Shown here: positions 10,208 through 23,195 of the stretch, piece after piece | Numbering within the stretch: the first letter of the stretch is position 1 | How the letters are laid out: every line of letters begins with the position of its first letter | Assembly (NCBI GenBank): GCA_002261195.1 | Contig: MVBO01000056.1 | Location: 1-64,000, forward strand | Direction: 5' to 3' | Source: Bifiguratus adelaidae | Lineage: Eukaryota; Mucoromycota; Endogonomycetes; Endogonales | Length of the DNA: 64,000 bases | Made by a program: the position numbers and the translations under genes | The notes under the pieces: model-generated | Databases searched by the model: none | Told to the model about the DNA's origin: nothing | The model's input: the letters and a program-made list of their open reading frames with translations, nothing else

Positions 10208-11168
10208 TTACAACACCTTGGCTTCGTTCTTGAGTTTGTCAATCAGATCGTCGACACTCTCCACCTTCCTTCCACCCGATCTCTTGGGAGGCTCCTCTAC
10301 CTTCAACGTTTCTAGACGAGGAGTAATATCCACGCCTAATGATTCAGGCGTTATCTTTTCGAGGGGCTTCTTTTTGGCCTTCATGATGTTGGGAAGTGAT
10401 GCGTACCGGGGCTCATTAAGACTACACACAAAACATGAGTGTTACTGAGCGCCCTACTCTTTGTGCTTTGACTCACCGTAGATCCGTCGTCACGATGGCT
10501 GGCAATTTGATGCTGATCGTCTCCAAACCTCCATCCACTTCCCTTGTCACCTTCAATTTTTGCTCCTCCACCTCGATCTTGCTGGCAAAGGTGCCTTGAG
10601 GCCAGTTCAACAGACCAGCAACCATCTGTCCAGTTTGGTTGGAGTCATCATCGATGGCTTGTTTGCCCAAAATCACGAGATCGGGCTTCTCCTTCTCCAC
10701 AATACCCTTGAGTAGCTTGGCGACCGCAAGTGGCTGTAGTTTGGCATCATCGGCGACTTCCACATGCACAGCACGATCAGCGCCCATGGCCAATGCTGTC
10801 CGTAGCGTCTCTTGGGACTTTGACGATCCACAGCTTACGGCAATAATCTCTTGTACGGATTTTGTGCGCTCCCGAAGTCGTACGGCTTCCTCCACCGCGA
10901 TTTCGTCGAATGGGTTCATGCTATGCTTGACATTGCGATCGACATCGGTCTTTTGAGGGTTAACCCGCACTTTGACAGCTACAAGCTGTGTGAGTATGTG
11001 AAGCGACATGTCAAACACACGCCGAGAGCATCGCTAATCCTTGAGCGATTCAGGGGGAATCACGACAAGTACGTTTGCAACCTCGAGGCCTGCCCTTATC
11101 GGTCTCGTCTACCTACCATAGTCAATCACTCTCTTAACTGGAACAATAATACGCAACGCTTTGGACAT
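10208..11168 (-). CDS. ETFB: Electron transfer flavoprotein, beta subunit
   Basis: Three exons: 11168-11117, 10978-10477, 10421-10208. The product is 255 residues, the usual length for the family. The first exon gives [17 protein letters not shown], joined to AVKVRVNP. The ETF beta signature appears as [17 protein letters not shown], then the AMP-binding segment with [10 protein letters not shown] and [16 protein letters not shown]. The C-terminal arm ([10 protein letters not shown]) is the recognition loop used for docking dehydrogenases. With the alpha subunit it forms the mitochondrial FAD heterodimer that carries electrons from acyl-CoA and other dehydrogenases to ETF-ubiquinone oxidoreductase. 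No cleavable presequence is obvious, as in animal ETF beta. The alpha subunit is not in this window. Confidence 0.97.
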
Positions 11169-11422
11169 GTTGCAAGACAATGAGTATAAGAGAGAGAATG
11201 GAATGCGACCAAGATGTGATCCAAAGCGAACCCGTTCAAGCGATAATGAATTAAAATCACGTGCGAATCTTGAATCCCACAAAACAGCGCGCCGCTGCTG
11301 AAAAGACCTCGTTGTCTTGCGCTGAACACGGTATCGATATAGATACTCTGCAATGTCATGTACATGAAATATAAAAAGATCATTATCGCGAGGATATCAG
11401 AAAAACGTCCGTGTAGACTCTG

Positions 11423-11896
11423 TCATCTCCGTCTCACAAACGATGGATAGTCCTTGAGCTTGGATGCCATATCCTGCATACGCGCAAATTCTTGCAACTG
11501 CGCCATCTCTTGGATGGTCCTTTGCGATTCCTTAACGTCCTCTATGGCTGAATTGACTCTGATGGTGATGACTTGTATCGCTCGCTAGTGCAGTGAATAT
11601 CGCCGTAACCACATGGCGCTCTCCCCCGTTCCACTTACTCGTTCCTCAATGATGCTGGGGATAACCTCTTGAACATGTGCCGCGAAACGATAACGACTGG
11701 CACCAGATGCCTTGAAAGTCGACGACAGCGTGGATGCCTGGTGTACAACCGCTATATCATACATCAAAAATATGCCCTACACCTCTCTTTGCCGTCTGGA
11801 CCTACCTTGATGTATCCGTTGCTCTACATCACTCTTGTCTCTCTCTGCATATCGTCCGGTGTAAACACTGTCTGTGATCGTCCAAAGCTCAGACAT
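11423..11896 (-). CDS. Uncharacterised 121-residue coiled-coil protein
   Basis: Three exons chosen by phase and splice motifs: 11896-11806, 11751-11639, 11584-11423. The start MSELWTITDSVY is the first ATG. The middle exon encodes a helix-rich segment ending in HVQEVIPSIIEER. The last encodes a likely coiled coil (IEDVKESQRTIQEMAQLQEF) and a basic tail, KLKDYPSFVRRR. No signal peptide or membrane segment is present. Length and helicity resemble small structural subunits of BLOC/BORC, kinetochore or Mediator-type assemblies, but I cannot place it in any of them. Its start faces the ARF gene, about 415 bases away. Confidence 0.6.
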
Positions 11897-12312
11897 GAGT
11901 ATGTACGCAGCTCCTGAACAGAGATGGTTATCTACACACTAGGTATCTTGCACCCGCCGCTTCCTATCTCTCTGCTATCCCACTCGCGCAATGCAAGCAT
12001 TCAAGAGTCGCACAAATTTGAGGGTTAGGGTGAAAGAGACGCGTTCGTGTTCACACTCACTCTCTCTCTTGTTCATCACACCTCGCACGCCTTCCACTCA
12101 ATCGTTGGTGCTTGTCGTCTCGTGGTACGTCTAGATTGCGCCCTCGAGATATCTTGTGGACACCTAGGTTTACGGAATAAACAACGCTGACGAACTCGTA
12201 CGTTTGTGATCCAGGCACCATTGTGAACACTCGACATCATCAAGACCGCTTGTAGCACACCTAGTATACATCTCGCCTTAATTGTCCATATTCCTGCATA
12301 AATACCGAAACC
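11897..12312. promoter_or_regulatory. Divergent promoter region of the 121-residue gene and ARF, with telobox-like motif
   Basis: About 415 bases between two divergent starts. AGGGTTAGGG at 12021-12030 is a telobox-like motif similar to the one near 6165. The right part is pyrimidine-rich (CACTCTCTCTCTTG near 12056-12071), as in many fungal housekeeping promoters. Confidence 0.35.
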
Positions 12313-13001
<689 letters not shown>

Positions 13002-13137
13002 CGGCCACATCTTGGTCCATGATACCGCCACTTAGACTGTCCTTCTGCTTTTTCTTCCGCTTTTCCGTTCCATTGCGTGCGCTAATTTGTATTTTATCTC
13101 GTAATAATGCCTTTTATACATGTGGATATTTACACCA

Positions 13138-15683
13138 TTACATTACAACATTAATGCCACGTTCTCTCGTCATCTTGGCTAGGATTTGCGCATTCGAACT
13201 GAACAATTCGTCCGCGTTCGGACCCCAATCTGGCCGATGATGTGTAAATAGATGGTAAAGCTTACAGAGATAGTCAGTGGCGCGCTTTTGTTGCGCTACG
13301 TCGTTGGTATTGACGGTCGTAACCATGTTGTGCCCATTGAGGGCACGGAATTCGGAATTTTTGAAAAATTGGTACTGGCGCATGTCGGGAGAGTCCTTAC
13401 CAGGTGATGGAGGTGATTCGGCGAGTGACTTGTTTTGGATGGATCCGAAGGTGGCATTAATGAGAAAGATTTCGGCGGCAACAGAGAGGGAGATGGTATA
13501 AAAGTTGACACTGCTGGGATCAACACACACTTGTAGCTCGTCCATGCGTTTGCATATGGCGTATACCTGTTCGGCGCAATCTGTGCACGCTGTCCAGGCA
13601 TCGATGGTCCGTGCAGTCTCCTGTTGTGTCCTAAGCAATTGTTTGTGAAGATTGATTGCGCCAGCAAGATACACGAGACGGACAAAACACGCTTGCAGTT
13701 CGCGCAACGTGGAGGCCGCATTTTGTCGAGGAGACGAGTCGCTGTATGTGTCCAACTGGAGTGCAGGCGGCAGGTCTTCAAGGACATTGCTTAGCGCCTT
13801 GTTGGCTTCATCGACCTGCTCAGGCACTTGACCTAAAGCCGAGTCGTTCGAAAAGACGTCGTAGACGACCATGCGAAGTTTGAGGAGGGCGTTGCAATAG
13901 GTGTTAAATTCGTGAACGGCGGTGTTTTCACCCGGTAATATGCGGGAGATGAGTTGTAAACTATCTTGGGAGATGGGTGAGACGTAGTGTGAGTTGACAT
14001 AGGCGGTGACAAACGAGGATTGCGCCATTTGATTCTAGGATTGGCTTCAGTATCGTCATCTTACTTGACTGAGCGCGCCCCACAGCTTACCCATAACCTT
14101 CGCTCCACCTCCTCCATCCAGGTGGATCCGGTCCGGTCAGTCCGGTTGGCACGTATGGCCAGCATGAGACGTATACCGACATCCATGTACGTGGTCCACT
14201 TTTGGCGCAATTCCGGTCGCATGCTATTTCGACAAAATAGCGACAAATAATATACGGTGCAAGCAACCCAGAGATTTTCTTCGTCAAAGAGGTCGTCCAA
14301 GAGCTTGCGAGCCTGGCAGTAAAAGTAGTCCCCGGTGAGGATGGGATCTGGCAAACTTCTAGCGCCCTGCACCCTATGTATCGTGAATGCATGGTGAGCA
14401 ATGATCGAGACGAGGGAGTAGGTGAGGGCCAGAACAGAGGGATCTGAGGGAGGTTGATCACGGCGTGGTTCGGGTGAGAGATAGGCACGCCATTCTTGAT
14501 ACATTTTGCGGTAGAGAGGTTCGTAGAGGATTGGTCGAAAGAAGAAGGAGCATTGGAAAAAGACGTCGATGCATTTGTCAATGAGCATGACCATGTCATC
14601 CAGCTCGACGAGGCAAGAGTCCGTTTCTCCCTCCTCTGGAGCAGATTTGGCTTGAACAAGGTGCGTCACTTGGTCAATGTAGCCTTCGCCGTGACGAGCC
14701 CAAAAGTTGGATGGACGATGCTCTTCCTGAAGGCTCACACCTCCATCCGTCTCTCCGCCATTGACTTGAACAACCGGAACCGGAGTGGGTGAAGCACGCA
14801 TCGAGGCAGATGGTGTCGGCAACAAAATGCCATCCACACTTTTGATAAGAGCATCGATGGCGCCGGCAAATGTTGTTGCCGTCGTGTGTAACTGTATCCC
14901 GTCAGGCCGCACAACCATGGACACTTCCTCAGAATTCGTTGGGGCAATATTCTGCAGACTCTCATAGGAGAGATGCTTGCCTTCCTTTGCTTCATACACA
15001 ATTTTGATCACTGGCCGCTGCTCCTTTACCGAGGCAATACTGCAGACGTGAGAAGGCGTTGACTCAACCGATGTGGATTTCGTCATATTGGTTGAATCAT
15101 TGTCTGAATAATCAGACGTCGAGCCTTCAGAGAGGGCAGAGTCATCTGTCGATGTTGGTGTATGGAGCATCATGGGAAGGGAAGAAGGATATTTGGCGTC
15201 AAGGCACTCGCTCAAGACATATTCACGCTTGATCTCTGCTTGCTTTCGCTCGCTTTCCTGCTGCAACAGGTCCATCTGATCCGTCAATTGGGCCATCATA
15301 TTTTCCAAATCTTGCACCCGCTTGGCGAGCTCTTCATTCGTCTCGGCTTTCGTGGTATGGATCGAATCATAAACGCTATACAACCCATATGTTGGTCAAC
15401 TGCGGCCAATCCCGCCTTGAAGGCACTTACCACTCATTGGTGGTGACTTGACAGCGGCTTTTCACATGCGCTACCGCATCAGCATACCGCTCGAACCTCT
15501 GCACCCGTTACTTACCTACATACAGGATAAGCTCGGTCGCACTAGGCGTACAATGAGAGGAGTGTGGTGGACTTGAACATGGTGACTCACCTTTCGTTTC
15601 AGCTTGCGACAACGGAGACATGCGCTCAACACAAATGTCTCTCCAGCAGAGTGGGATACAATCGTATCCTGAGGTGCGGCCAT
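13138..15683 (-). CDS. Zn2Cys6 transcription factor with fungal-specific middle homology region
   Basis: Five exons: 15683-15591, 15541-15516, a 27-nt micro-exon 15457-15431, 15375-14091, 14034-13138. The product is 775 residues. The zinc cluster is spread over four exons: Cys22, Cys25, Cys32, Cys39, Cys42, Cys49, spacing C-x2-C-x6-C-x6-C-x2-C-x6-C. A coiled coil follows at about 55-95 (LAKRVQDLENMMAQLTDQMDLL), used for dimerisation in this class. The fungal-specific transcription-factor domain covers roughly residues 280-600. The start at 15683 is the ATG nearest the cluster; an in-frame ATG at 15752 is possible. The second Zn2Cys6 gene at 31.3-34.2 kb shares the same intron positions and the x-RC-x-VT-x-NEC signature, so the two are paralogues. 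Targets unknown. Confidence 0.9.
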
Positions 15684-15920
15684 ACTGACCATTCCCACCG
15701 TTATCTCCGCAACAGAACGGAGCTGGTTACCGGAAGTACAGAATTCCCGCAAAACAAATTTTGGCTACAATCAAACTTGCAGGCTATGAAGCTATCACGG
15801 ATAGGTGATGAATGGCATTCTTGCCATTCGAAAAGAACAAGGCATGATTAAGGACGATATTAGAAAAAGAAATAAACATTTATACTGACATACGCATAAG
15901 GAAGCATGGACGTGAATACT

Positions 15921-17080
15921 CTAAGCATAAGCTTCCAAGGGTTCTTCTTGTCCAATCAGCTCCAGGAAACGTTGGTATTCCAGAGGTTTGATGGTATATT
16001 GATGCTCTTGAGCGGGGAATAGACCTTGGCGCACTTCAGCCGCATATTCGGACAGAGCATGCTGGGTAATTTGACCAAGTTCGGCGTAGCGTTTGCAGAA
16101 TTTGGGTGAAAAGCGATCAAAGATGCCCAAGAGATCGTTCATGACCAATACTTGTCCTGAAGTTCCCGGTCCTGCGCCGATGCCAATCGTGGGGATGTCC
16201 ACTTGTTTGGAAATGACATGCGCCACCAAGGACGGCACGGCCTCAAGCACAACGGCAAAACATCCAGCTTCTTCAAGGGCCAGAGTGTCCTGGAGCAATT
16301 GTACCGCTTTTTCTCCGGTGGTGCCTTGTACACGATATCCTCCGAGACCAGCTTTTCGTTGCGGTGTCAATCCAACATGGCCGAGCACCGGAATGCCTAC
16401 ACGTGTAATGGCCTTGATGGTTTCTGCCATTTCAGCGCCACCCTCCAATTTAACCGCCTACGGAGGATCGGATCAGTTCCGATGCGTTTATGGTTTTGCC
16501 ATGGACTCACCTCAGCGCCTCCTTCCTTGACGAGTCGAATAGCAGATTGAACGGCTTGTTGAGGCGACACCTCATAACTGCCAAAGGGCATGTCCGTCAC
16601 CATGAAGGCCCGTCGACATCCCCGCTTGACGGCCTTTGAGTGATGAATCATGTCCTACATGCCCATGAGAACCAATGCATATAACCAATTCGTGTTCCCA
16701 CTCACGTCAAGTGTCACTTGCGATGTATCCTCGTATCCCAGAGCGACCATGGCAAGCGAATCCCCCACAAGACAGACATCAATACCGGCCCTGTCGACTG
16801 CAACACCACTTGGATAATCCACCGCTGTCACCATGGTAATCGGCATCTTGTCCTGTTTCAGGCGTCGTAGTGTAGGTAAGGTCACCTTGTTAATCGGTGC
16901 GCCTCCGCCACCATACTTATTACTTTCGACTGCCTGTTGCGTTCGTCGACTGGTTGTCAAGCATCGACAATGACCCCTTCGTAACGGCGCATTGTTGGAA
17001 AAGAGCACCGATTCCTCCGCAAAGAGTCCAACCCGCAACAGTCGAGTCGTCCAAGCTCCAACGCGAGTAGAGCACGCCAT
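15921..17080 (-). CDS. 3-methyl-2-oxobutanoate (ketopantoate) hydroxymethyltransferase
   Basis: Three exons: 17080-16706, 16654-16511, 16457-15921. The product is 351 residues. The first 55 residues are Arg- and Ser-rich with few acids, consistent with a mitochondrial presequence. The catalytic TIM-barrel begins at about residue 65 ([13 protein letters not shown]) and shows the metal-binding segment [48 protein letters not shown] and [13 protein letters not shown]. The enzyme transfers a hydroxymethyl group from methylene-tetrahydrofolate to 2-oxoisovalerate, the first committed step to pantothenate and CoA. It matches bacterial PanB and yeast Ecm31. All expected active-site acids are present. 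The first ATG in frame was chosen. Confidence 0.97.
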
Positions 17081-18075
17081 GATGAGCAAAGGTGAGAAGC
17101 AAGCGCAAAAAAAGGCAACTGTTTAAATTCGCACGTGGAGTCAGCAGTGTTGAGGGTAGGTTTGAGTGGATGGGGGGTGCAGTGAGTAGGAGGGATCAGA
17201 GGATATGGAATTCATGGGTAGACTTACAATGGAGATGAATTGAGTAAAGGTAATTCAGTCATGCTTTTGCCTGTCATTCTATTGGTTTGCAGAAATTAAG
17301 GATCGATTCATCATCTTCGGCTGCAGAAGCGTTAAGGCGAAAAAGGATGCCAATGTAGCATACTATGCTATAGACAAGGCATTCCAATATATTGGGGTTT
17401 TGGCACTATCGACAAATCTCCTGTGAATGAACGCTATAACACCGTGCTTAATAGCCCCTTTGTACATGTCACATCTCCACCATGTGAACCAGAATAGAAT
17501 TACACATGATGAACAAGAGGCTAACCTCGTTTACCTTTCCAATCTACGCCCAATTGGGTCACCATGGGCACCTGACCATGTCAAAAGCTTGTGTTCAATG
17601 ACTTCATCACATTGCAAAAGAACTCGTGCTTCACCCCTTAATTCATTATACCGGTTTTGGATTGGCCTCTAGTTCTTGTAGAGGCTGGCTGCACTTGACG
17701 TGTCTACGGCTTGCGCGCCTTCCGTCTTGTCTGTGGATATCTTGCCTGACCTCTAGGTAAGCCTCTGAAACGAACTGGGGACATTCGACGCGTGTAAGAC
17801 GCACCTTTTGTGGAGGTGTGATATTTGAACAAGCTAGCTCGTTGCTTGGGTGTCTGGCCGTGATGCAGAGATAGTGGACGCTCACACGAACAAGCTTTTG
17901 CAGACTGATGCTAGACCAGACCTTTACCGACATGCACGTGTGATTCTTTTGAGCCATCTCGGCTTGTCACCCTGCACTTTTTGTGCTCAAACACCTCGAC
18001 ACAACACTTCTTAGCAACCGCAAGGAATATCAACGTCTCCAACTCCCGACTTCCCGCCAATCCATCGCCGATACC
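17081..18075. other. Intergenic, about 1 kb between divergent PanB and WNK genes
   Basis: No convincing gene. A minus-strand frame at 17646-17957 has no domain and no splice support. The 100 bases before 18076 are C/A-rich and likely leader sequence of the kinase gene; an upstream in-frame GTG but no ATG extends the kinase frame to 17983. Confidence 0.4.
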
Positions 18076-20251
18076 ATGGACATACCCCCAGAACTACCAC
18101 ACCAGCACCACGAGTCCCTCATTCCCCAATCCGTCGCACACTCCGAATCCGACTATGCCACGTCTCCCAGTCAAGCGGAGCTCTCTTCCGACTCCTCATA
18201 CTACAACACGTTTCGCTCCCACGCATCCAACATGGGCAGAACATTCTCCAATTCTTCACAAGAAGTGGTGACTAATCCGAGTACACCCGACAATTCACAT
18301 CCTCTTCACCCTTATCCCGGCATCCCTTCGCAATTCACTGCGGATCAACAAACGGCAGCAATACAGGATGGTTACTTGCCCATGTATGATCAATACGGCG
18401 GTGTCATCATGTCGGAAACGCACGAAGTCATTGATCGATCACGGCAGCATGATGTCGAACAAGTGGTCGAAATCTCTCCCAACGGTCGGTACGCCCGTTT
18501 GAACACTCTGTTGGGCCGTGGGGCACACAAGGTGGTTTACAAGGCCATCGATCGTGAAGAAGGTTACGAAGTCGCCTGGAACTCGATGCAAACCACACGA
18601 CAAGAATACAAGGAACTCGGGCACGAGATTGAGATCTTGAAGTCGGTTCGACATCCCAACATCATTACCTTCCACGACGCTTGGTACCAAGAATGTGAAT
18701 ACGTGTTTATTACGGAGCTCATGACGTCTGGTACCCTGCGCGAATACATTCGCAAGCTTTCCCTTCCCAATACCAAAATCGTCAAACGTTGGGCTCGACA
18801 AATTCTCAAAGGGCTCGTCTACCTGCACTCGCACGAACCCCCTATCGTTCATCGAGATATTAAATGTGACAACATTTTTATCAATGGTGCCCATGGTGAA
18901 GTCAAGATTGGCGATATGGGAACGGCAGAGATGAAGCTGGGCAAAAAGTACACCGTGATTGGTACGCCCGAGTTTATGGCGCCGGAAATGTACGAGGAAA
19001 ATGGGTACAGTGAGAAGGCCGACATTTATGCGTTTGGCATGTGTCTGCTGGAAATGGTCACCGGTGAATACCCCTATAGCGAATGCCAGAATGCAGCTCA
19101 AGTGTACAAAAAGGTCACCAATGGCCTCAAACCGAAATGCCTAGCCAAAGTGCATGACCCAGAGGTCCTTGAACTCATTGGAGCTTGTCTCGTTGAGGAG
19201 AATGAGCGATTATCGGCCGCCGAATTGTTGCAGCATTCGTTTCTGGCTGTCGAACCTGAAGTCATTTTGCTCGCCGCCAACCCGGGCAATAAGCAAGCTT
19301 CCTTTCAAGTCTCCTTCAAGGGTTCCGACAAGCTATCTGTCAAGTTTGACTTCAATGTGGAAACCGATACGGCTGAGGATGTTGTTCGAGAGATGATTGA
19401 AGAGCGAGTGCTGCCTGAACGCTACCAGCACCTGATCACGGGCGAGATTAACCGTATCCTGCGCGAACTCAACAAGGACCCGAATGCGGACCATAACAAG
19501 GAGGAAGATCGGATGATTTGGCGACGAGAACACGATATTCGGTCCGAGCTGGACAAGGCTCGTCGTGACGTGTTGCTTTGGGAAGGTCGGTGCCGAGAGG
19601 TGGAGAAACGGTTGGTGGCATCCGAACACCGATACGTGATCAACGAGGAACGGTTAAAGCAAGCTGAAGAGAGCTTTACGCCGTTCTCGAGGAGCAGGTC
19701 TCGCTCACGTTCGCCGCATTCGTATATGGATGATGAAGATGGGGGAATCACGCCCCAGAGTCGTCTTTCAAGCTCTCAATCGATATCACAGTCTCGGAAA
19801 CCATCAATGACAACTTCCTTGGAACCGCTTCCTACTGGCGATTCAGCCATCCCAGAAAACTCTGATACCTCGGTGTCCAACTACCATGACGATGTCAACA
19901 TCAATGGAACTGCCATGGATGCTGGACATCCCCCCGATGGCAACCTCCACGGAAAGCTAATGAATACTGTCTTGGCAGGTACGTACGAAGCGCCATTGCA
20001 TAGAGCACTTTTATTCACCTTCATCCCTTTTTCCAGCTTATACCGACGATACCCCTATTGAAGTATTTGTACATGATTCGGCGCAAGCAACCAATCGATC
20101 CAACGATAAAGCGAGCGAATGGCTCGCAAAATTGAAGGCGCAGGACATTATGACTGTAGGAGACCTTCGAGACTTGCATGATGAGGATTGGATAGGGATA
20201 GGATTGACTGTCTTTGCTCTGCGAGCGCTCAAGAATGCGCTCAACCGGTAA
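18076..20251 (+). CDS. WNK-type Ser/Thr protein kinase
   Basis: Two exons: 18076-19978 and 20037-20251; 705 residues. The kinase domain spans about 138-390. The glycine loop is GRGAHKVVYKAID and subdomain II reads EVAWN where ordinary kinases have VAxK. Loss of that Lys together with a Lys inside the glycine loop (GAHKVV) defines the WNK family. Catalytic loop HRDIKCDNIF, metal motif (DMG in place of DFG), and activation segment KYTVIGTPEFMAPE are present. An OSR1-C/PF2-like domain follows at about 410-460 (SVKFDFNVETDTAEDVVREM). The C-terminal exon encodes a SAM-like helical domain (WLAKLKAQDIMTVGDL). WNKs regulate ion and volume homeostasis in animals; fungal roles are little known. Start is the first ATG. 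Confidence 0.92.
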
Positions 20252-20397
20252 TCCATAGAGACTATTCGCATATTCCTCCTACCACGCAATCCAATGCTTC
20301 CATTGACTATCCATAGCATGTATCTACTGCATATATTCAATGCAAGGAACAATGGAAGTCGTAAATCGGAAACCTCCTTTTTAAAAGCTGTTGAGCA

Positions 20398-22990
20398 ATG
20401 TCTCTTCGACAGAGGCGGGTAGACCATGGAACGAAGGAACAGGAGTCTCCTGTGGAGATAGACGAGGTGAGTTGACTGCTTGATGATGCTGGTTGGAGCT
20501 AATGTGCCTGAAACCAAACGACAGAAGAAGACCGCGCCCTTGTTCACGAAACAGGACAAGCGCACGAGTGCCGTCGTTCTTAGTGTTTTGACCGTTCTGT
20601 CCTTTATTACACGCTTCTATCGCATTGCGCAACCTCCCGAAGTGGTGTAAGTCTAGCATCTGCTGTTCATCGGCTCCCCGCCTTGCTCACGCTCATCCTT
20701 AGGTTTGATGAAGTCCACTTTGGAAAGTTTGCGAGCTATTATATCCGAAGGACATACTTTTTTGATGTTCATCCGCCTCTGGCGAAGCTCATGCTTGCCG
20801 CGGTAGGATGGCTGGTTGGATACGATGGGCATTTCCTCTTCGATGAGATTGGGGAAGACTACATTGTCAACCAGGTACCTCACGTGGCACTTCGTGGTCT
20901 TCCAGCGCTGCTTGGGTCTCTTTTTGTGCCTTTGGTGTATCTCATCATTCGGGCTTCAGGATATCCTATCATTACCGCGACCGTTGCGGCCACTCTGGTC
21001 CTCTTCGGTAAGTACGTCTCGATGTGTGGGGATGCATCACTAAAGTACGACCATAGACAATGCTCTTATTGCGCAAACGCGTCTCATCTTACTCGATTCG
21101 ATGCTGGTCTTCTTTATGTTATGCTGTATCTACTCATACATTCGGTTTTATCGCATGCGCTACCGTGAATTTACCTTTGAATGGTGGGGATGGCTTATAT
21201 CGTCCGGCGTCTTCATGGCTTTGACGACAAGTGTCAAAATGGTGGGTTTGTTTTTGGTCGCGACGATCGGTATCGCTGTTCTCGTGGATCTCTGGACCTT
21301 GTTGGACATTAGACGGGGTTTGACGGTGCGTCGATTCAAGCAGCATTTCAAGGCAAGGGCGTTTGCATTCATCATTTTGCCTATCGCCATATACTTGTTT
21401 TGGTTCTGGGTGCACTTTAAGATTCTGGACACCAGTGGTCCTGGTGATGCCTTTATGAGTCCGCAATTTCAAGAGACGCTGAAGGGAAACTCCATGTTGT
21501 TGAATGCACTCGGTAAGCTTCATGCGAGCTATTGCTTTCTCGATATGTGTTGACGAGCTGCCGCAGACTTGCAATATGGTGATGTCGTCAACATCAAGCA
21601 CGTCAATACGAATGCCTATCTGCATTCTCATTTGGAAAATTATCCTTTGCGTTATGAGGATGGTCGTATTTCTTCTCAAGGACAGATGATTACTGGATAT
21701 CCCTTCAATGACAGCAACAACAATTGGAGAATCCATCCCAGAGAACCTCTTTCGGTCGATTTGCCTGTTGATGCTCCGGAGCGATTTGTCAAGAATGGCG
21801 ATGTCCTCCAACTGGAACACTTGAATACTCAGTCCATGCTGCTGACTCACGATGTGGCGTCTCCTCTCATGGCTACCAATACCGAATTTACCACAATGCC
21901 AAAGAACGATACGAGTAGAGTCTACGAGCAATTGTTCCGCGTCGAAATTCATGCCGGCGCTGAGGGAGAGCATATCAAGAGTGTTGCCTCCTACATTCGA
22001 TTCGTTCATCTGGATACCGGAGTTGCCATGTGGACTCACCAAGACAAGCCACTACCTGAATGGGGTCATGGACAACAGGAAGTGAATGGCAACAAGAATG
22101 TCTTAGACCGAACCAATCTCTGGTTTGTGTCCGACGTGGTGGGCAAGAATGGTGAGTCCTCCGTGCGCCTCTGGCAGGGAATTTGACCCAATTGTGTTTT
22201 AGCCACCGAAATCAATGCGCACAAACACAAGTCCGTGCGCGAAATGAACTTTTTGAGCAAGTTCCTTGAACTCCAAGCAGCCATGCTGAGTCACAACGCT
22301 GCACTCACCAGCTCTCATCCTTACTCATCCGACCCCATATCTTGGCCTTTCCTTCTCAAGGGCATTTCCTTTTGGACACAAAACAGCACTCGACGGCAAA
22401 TCTACCTGCTTGGTAACCCGATTGGTTGGTGGCTCGCCGCTGGCTCGCTGGCTGTCTTTGCCGGTGTGACGCTTGCTGATGCCATCGCACGGCGACGAGG
22501 CATGGACGCCATTGATGATGGTAAGTCGCACCAAAGTCCCTTCCACGTGTATGTAACATGTCCTGCAGTGGTCCGATCCCGGTTACTCAATTCGACCGGC
22601 TTCTTTGTCATCGCTTGGGCCCTCCACTATGCGCCCTTCTTCCTCATGGGCCGTCAACTCTTTCTCCATCACTATCTACCCGCTCTCATCTTCAGTTACA
22701 TGGTCTATGCCACCATCTTCAATTTCATGTTTGTGGACGGCGTTGATTACCCCTGTTCATCCGAGGTCTTGACGTCGCCCGTGAATGCACGTCTAAGACA
22801 AAGTATTTGGCCACGTCAACAGGCGCGAGTTTCTGCCAAGACTTATGCGGTCGCTGCCCTACTCGTGACGATTCATTTTGCATCGTTCTGGTTCTTTTCG
22901 CCCTTAACCTATGGTACGGTGACCTTGGATGTTCCAGGTGTGCAGGCGAGACAATGGCTCAAACCTTGGGAATTTCATTTTTCAAAATAG
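20398..22990 (+). CDS. PMT4: Protein O-mannosyltransferase, PMT4 family
   Basis: Seven exons: 20398-20466, 20525-20646, 20703-21007, 21057-21512, 21567-22151, 22203-22520, 22569-22990; 758 residues. The enzyme moves mannose from dolichol-phosphate-mannose to Ser/Thr of secretory proteins in the ER membrane. Loop 1 has the catalytic Asp-Glu in VFDEVHFGKFASYY and FFDVHPPLAKLM, closest to the PMT4/POMT1 branch. Several membrane helices follow (LILLDSMLVFFMLCCIYSY; FIILPIAIYLFWFWVHF). Exon 5 encodes the lumenal MIR repeats (YGDVVNIKHV; NGDVLQLEHL; IRFVHLDTGVAMWTH). The last exon carries the C-terminal helices and the QLFLHHYLPAL motif. The predicted length agrees with PMT4 enzymes. It lies convergent to phosphoacetylglucosamine mutase. 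Confidence 0.96.
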
Positions 22991-23195
22991 TCATGGTCAT
23001 GGTTCTCCTAAAGCTCATGTTTGAACATTAAGAAAATGACATGCTTCACGTTGCATAATGATCCTAAATGGACCTTGTATTCTCTTTTTTTCGGACAATT
23101 TTATCTTTCTAAATGGTTCCATCTAGGTCGCCAGCTAAATAAATGTGTGCCAAAGCGCTGAAAGGAGAGGTTGGCTAACGGTGCACGAGGTATAT

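Noticed and set aside
17646-17957. Minus-strand frame of 103 codons between PanB and WNK
   Set aside because: No recognised motif and no supporting splice or promoter signals.
18439-19101. 220-codon minus-strand open frame inside the WNK kinase domain
   Set aside because: Antisense shadow of a conserved kinase domain.
21134-22042. 302-codon minus-strand open frame across PMT4 exons
   Set aside because: It crosses well-supported PMT4 introns and MIR coding sequence and matches nothing.
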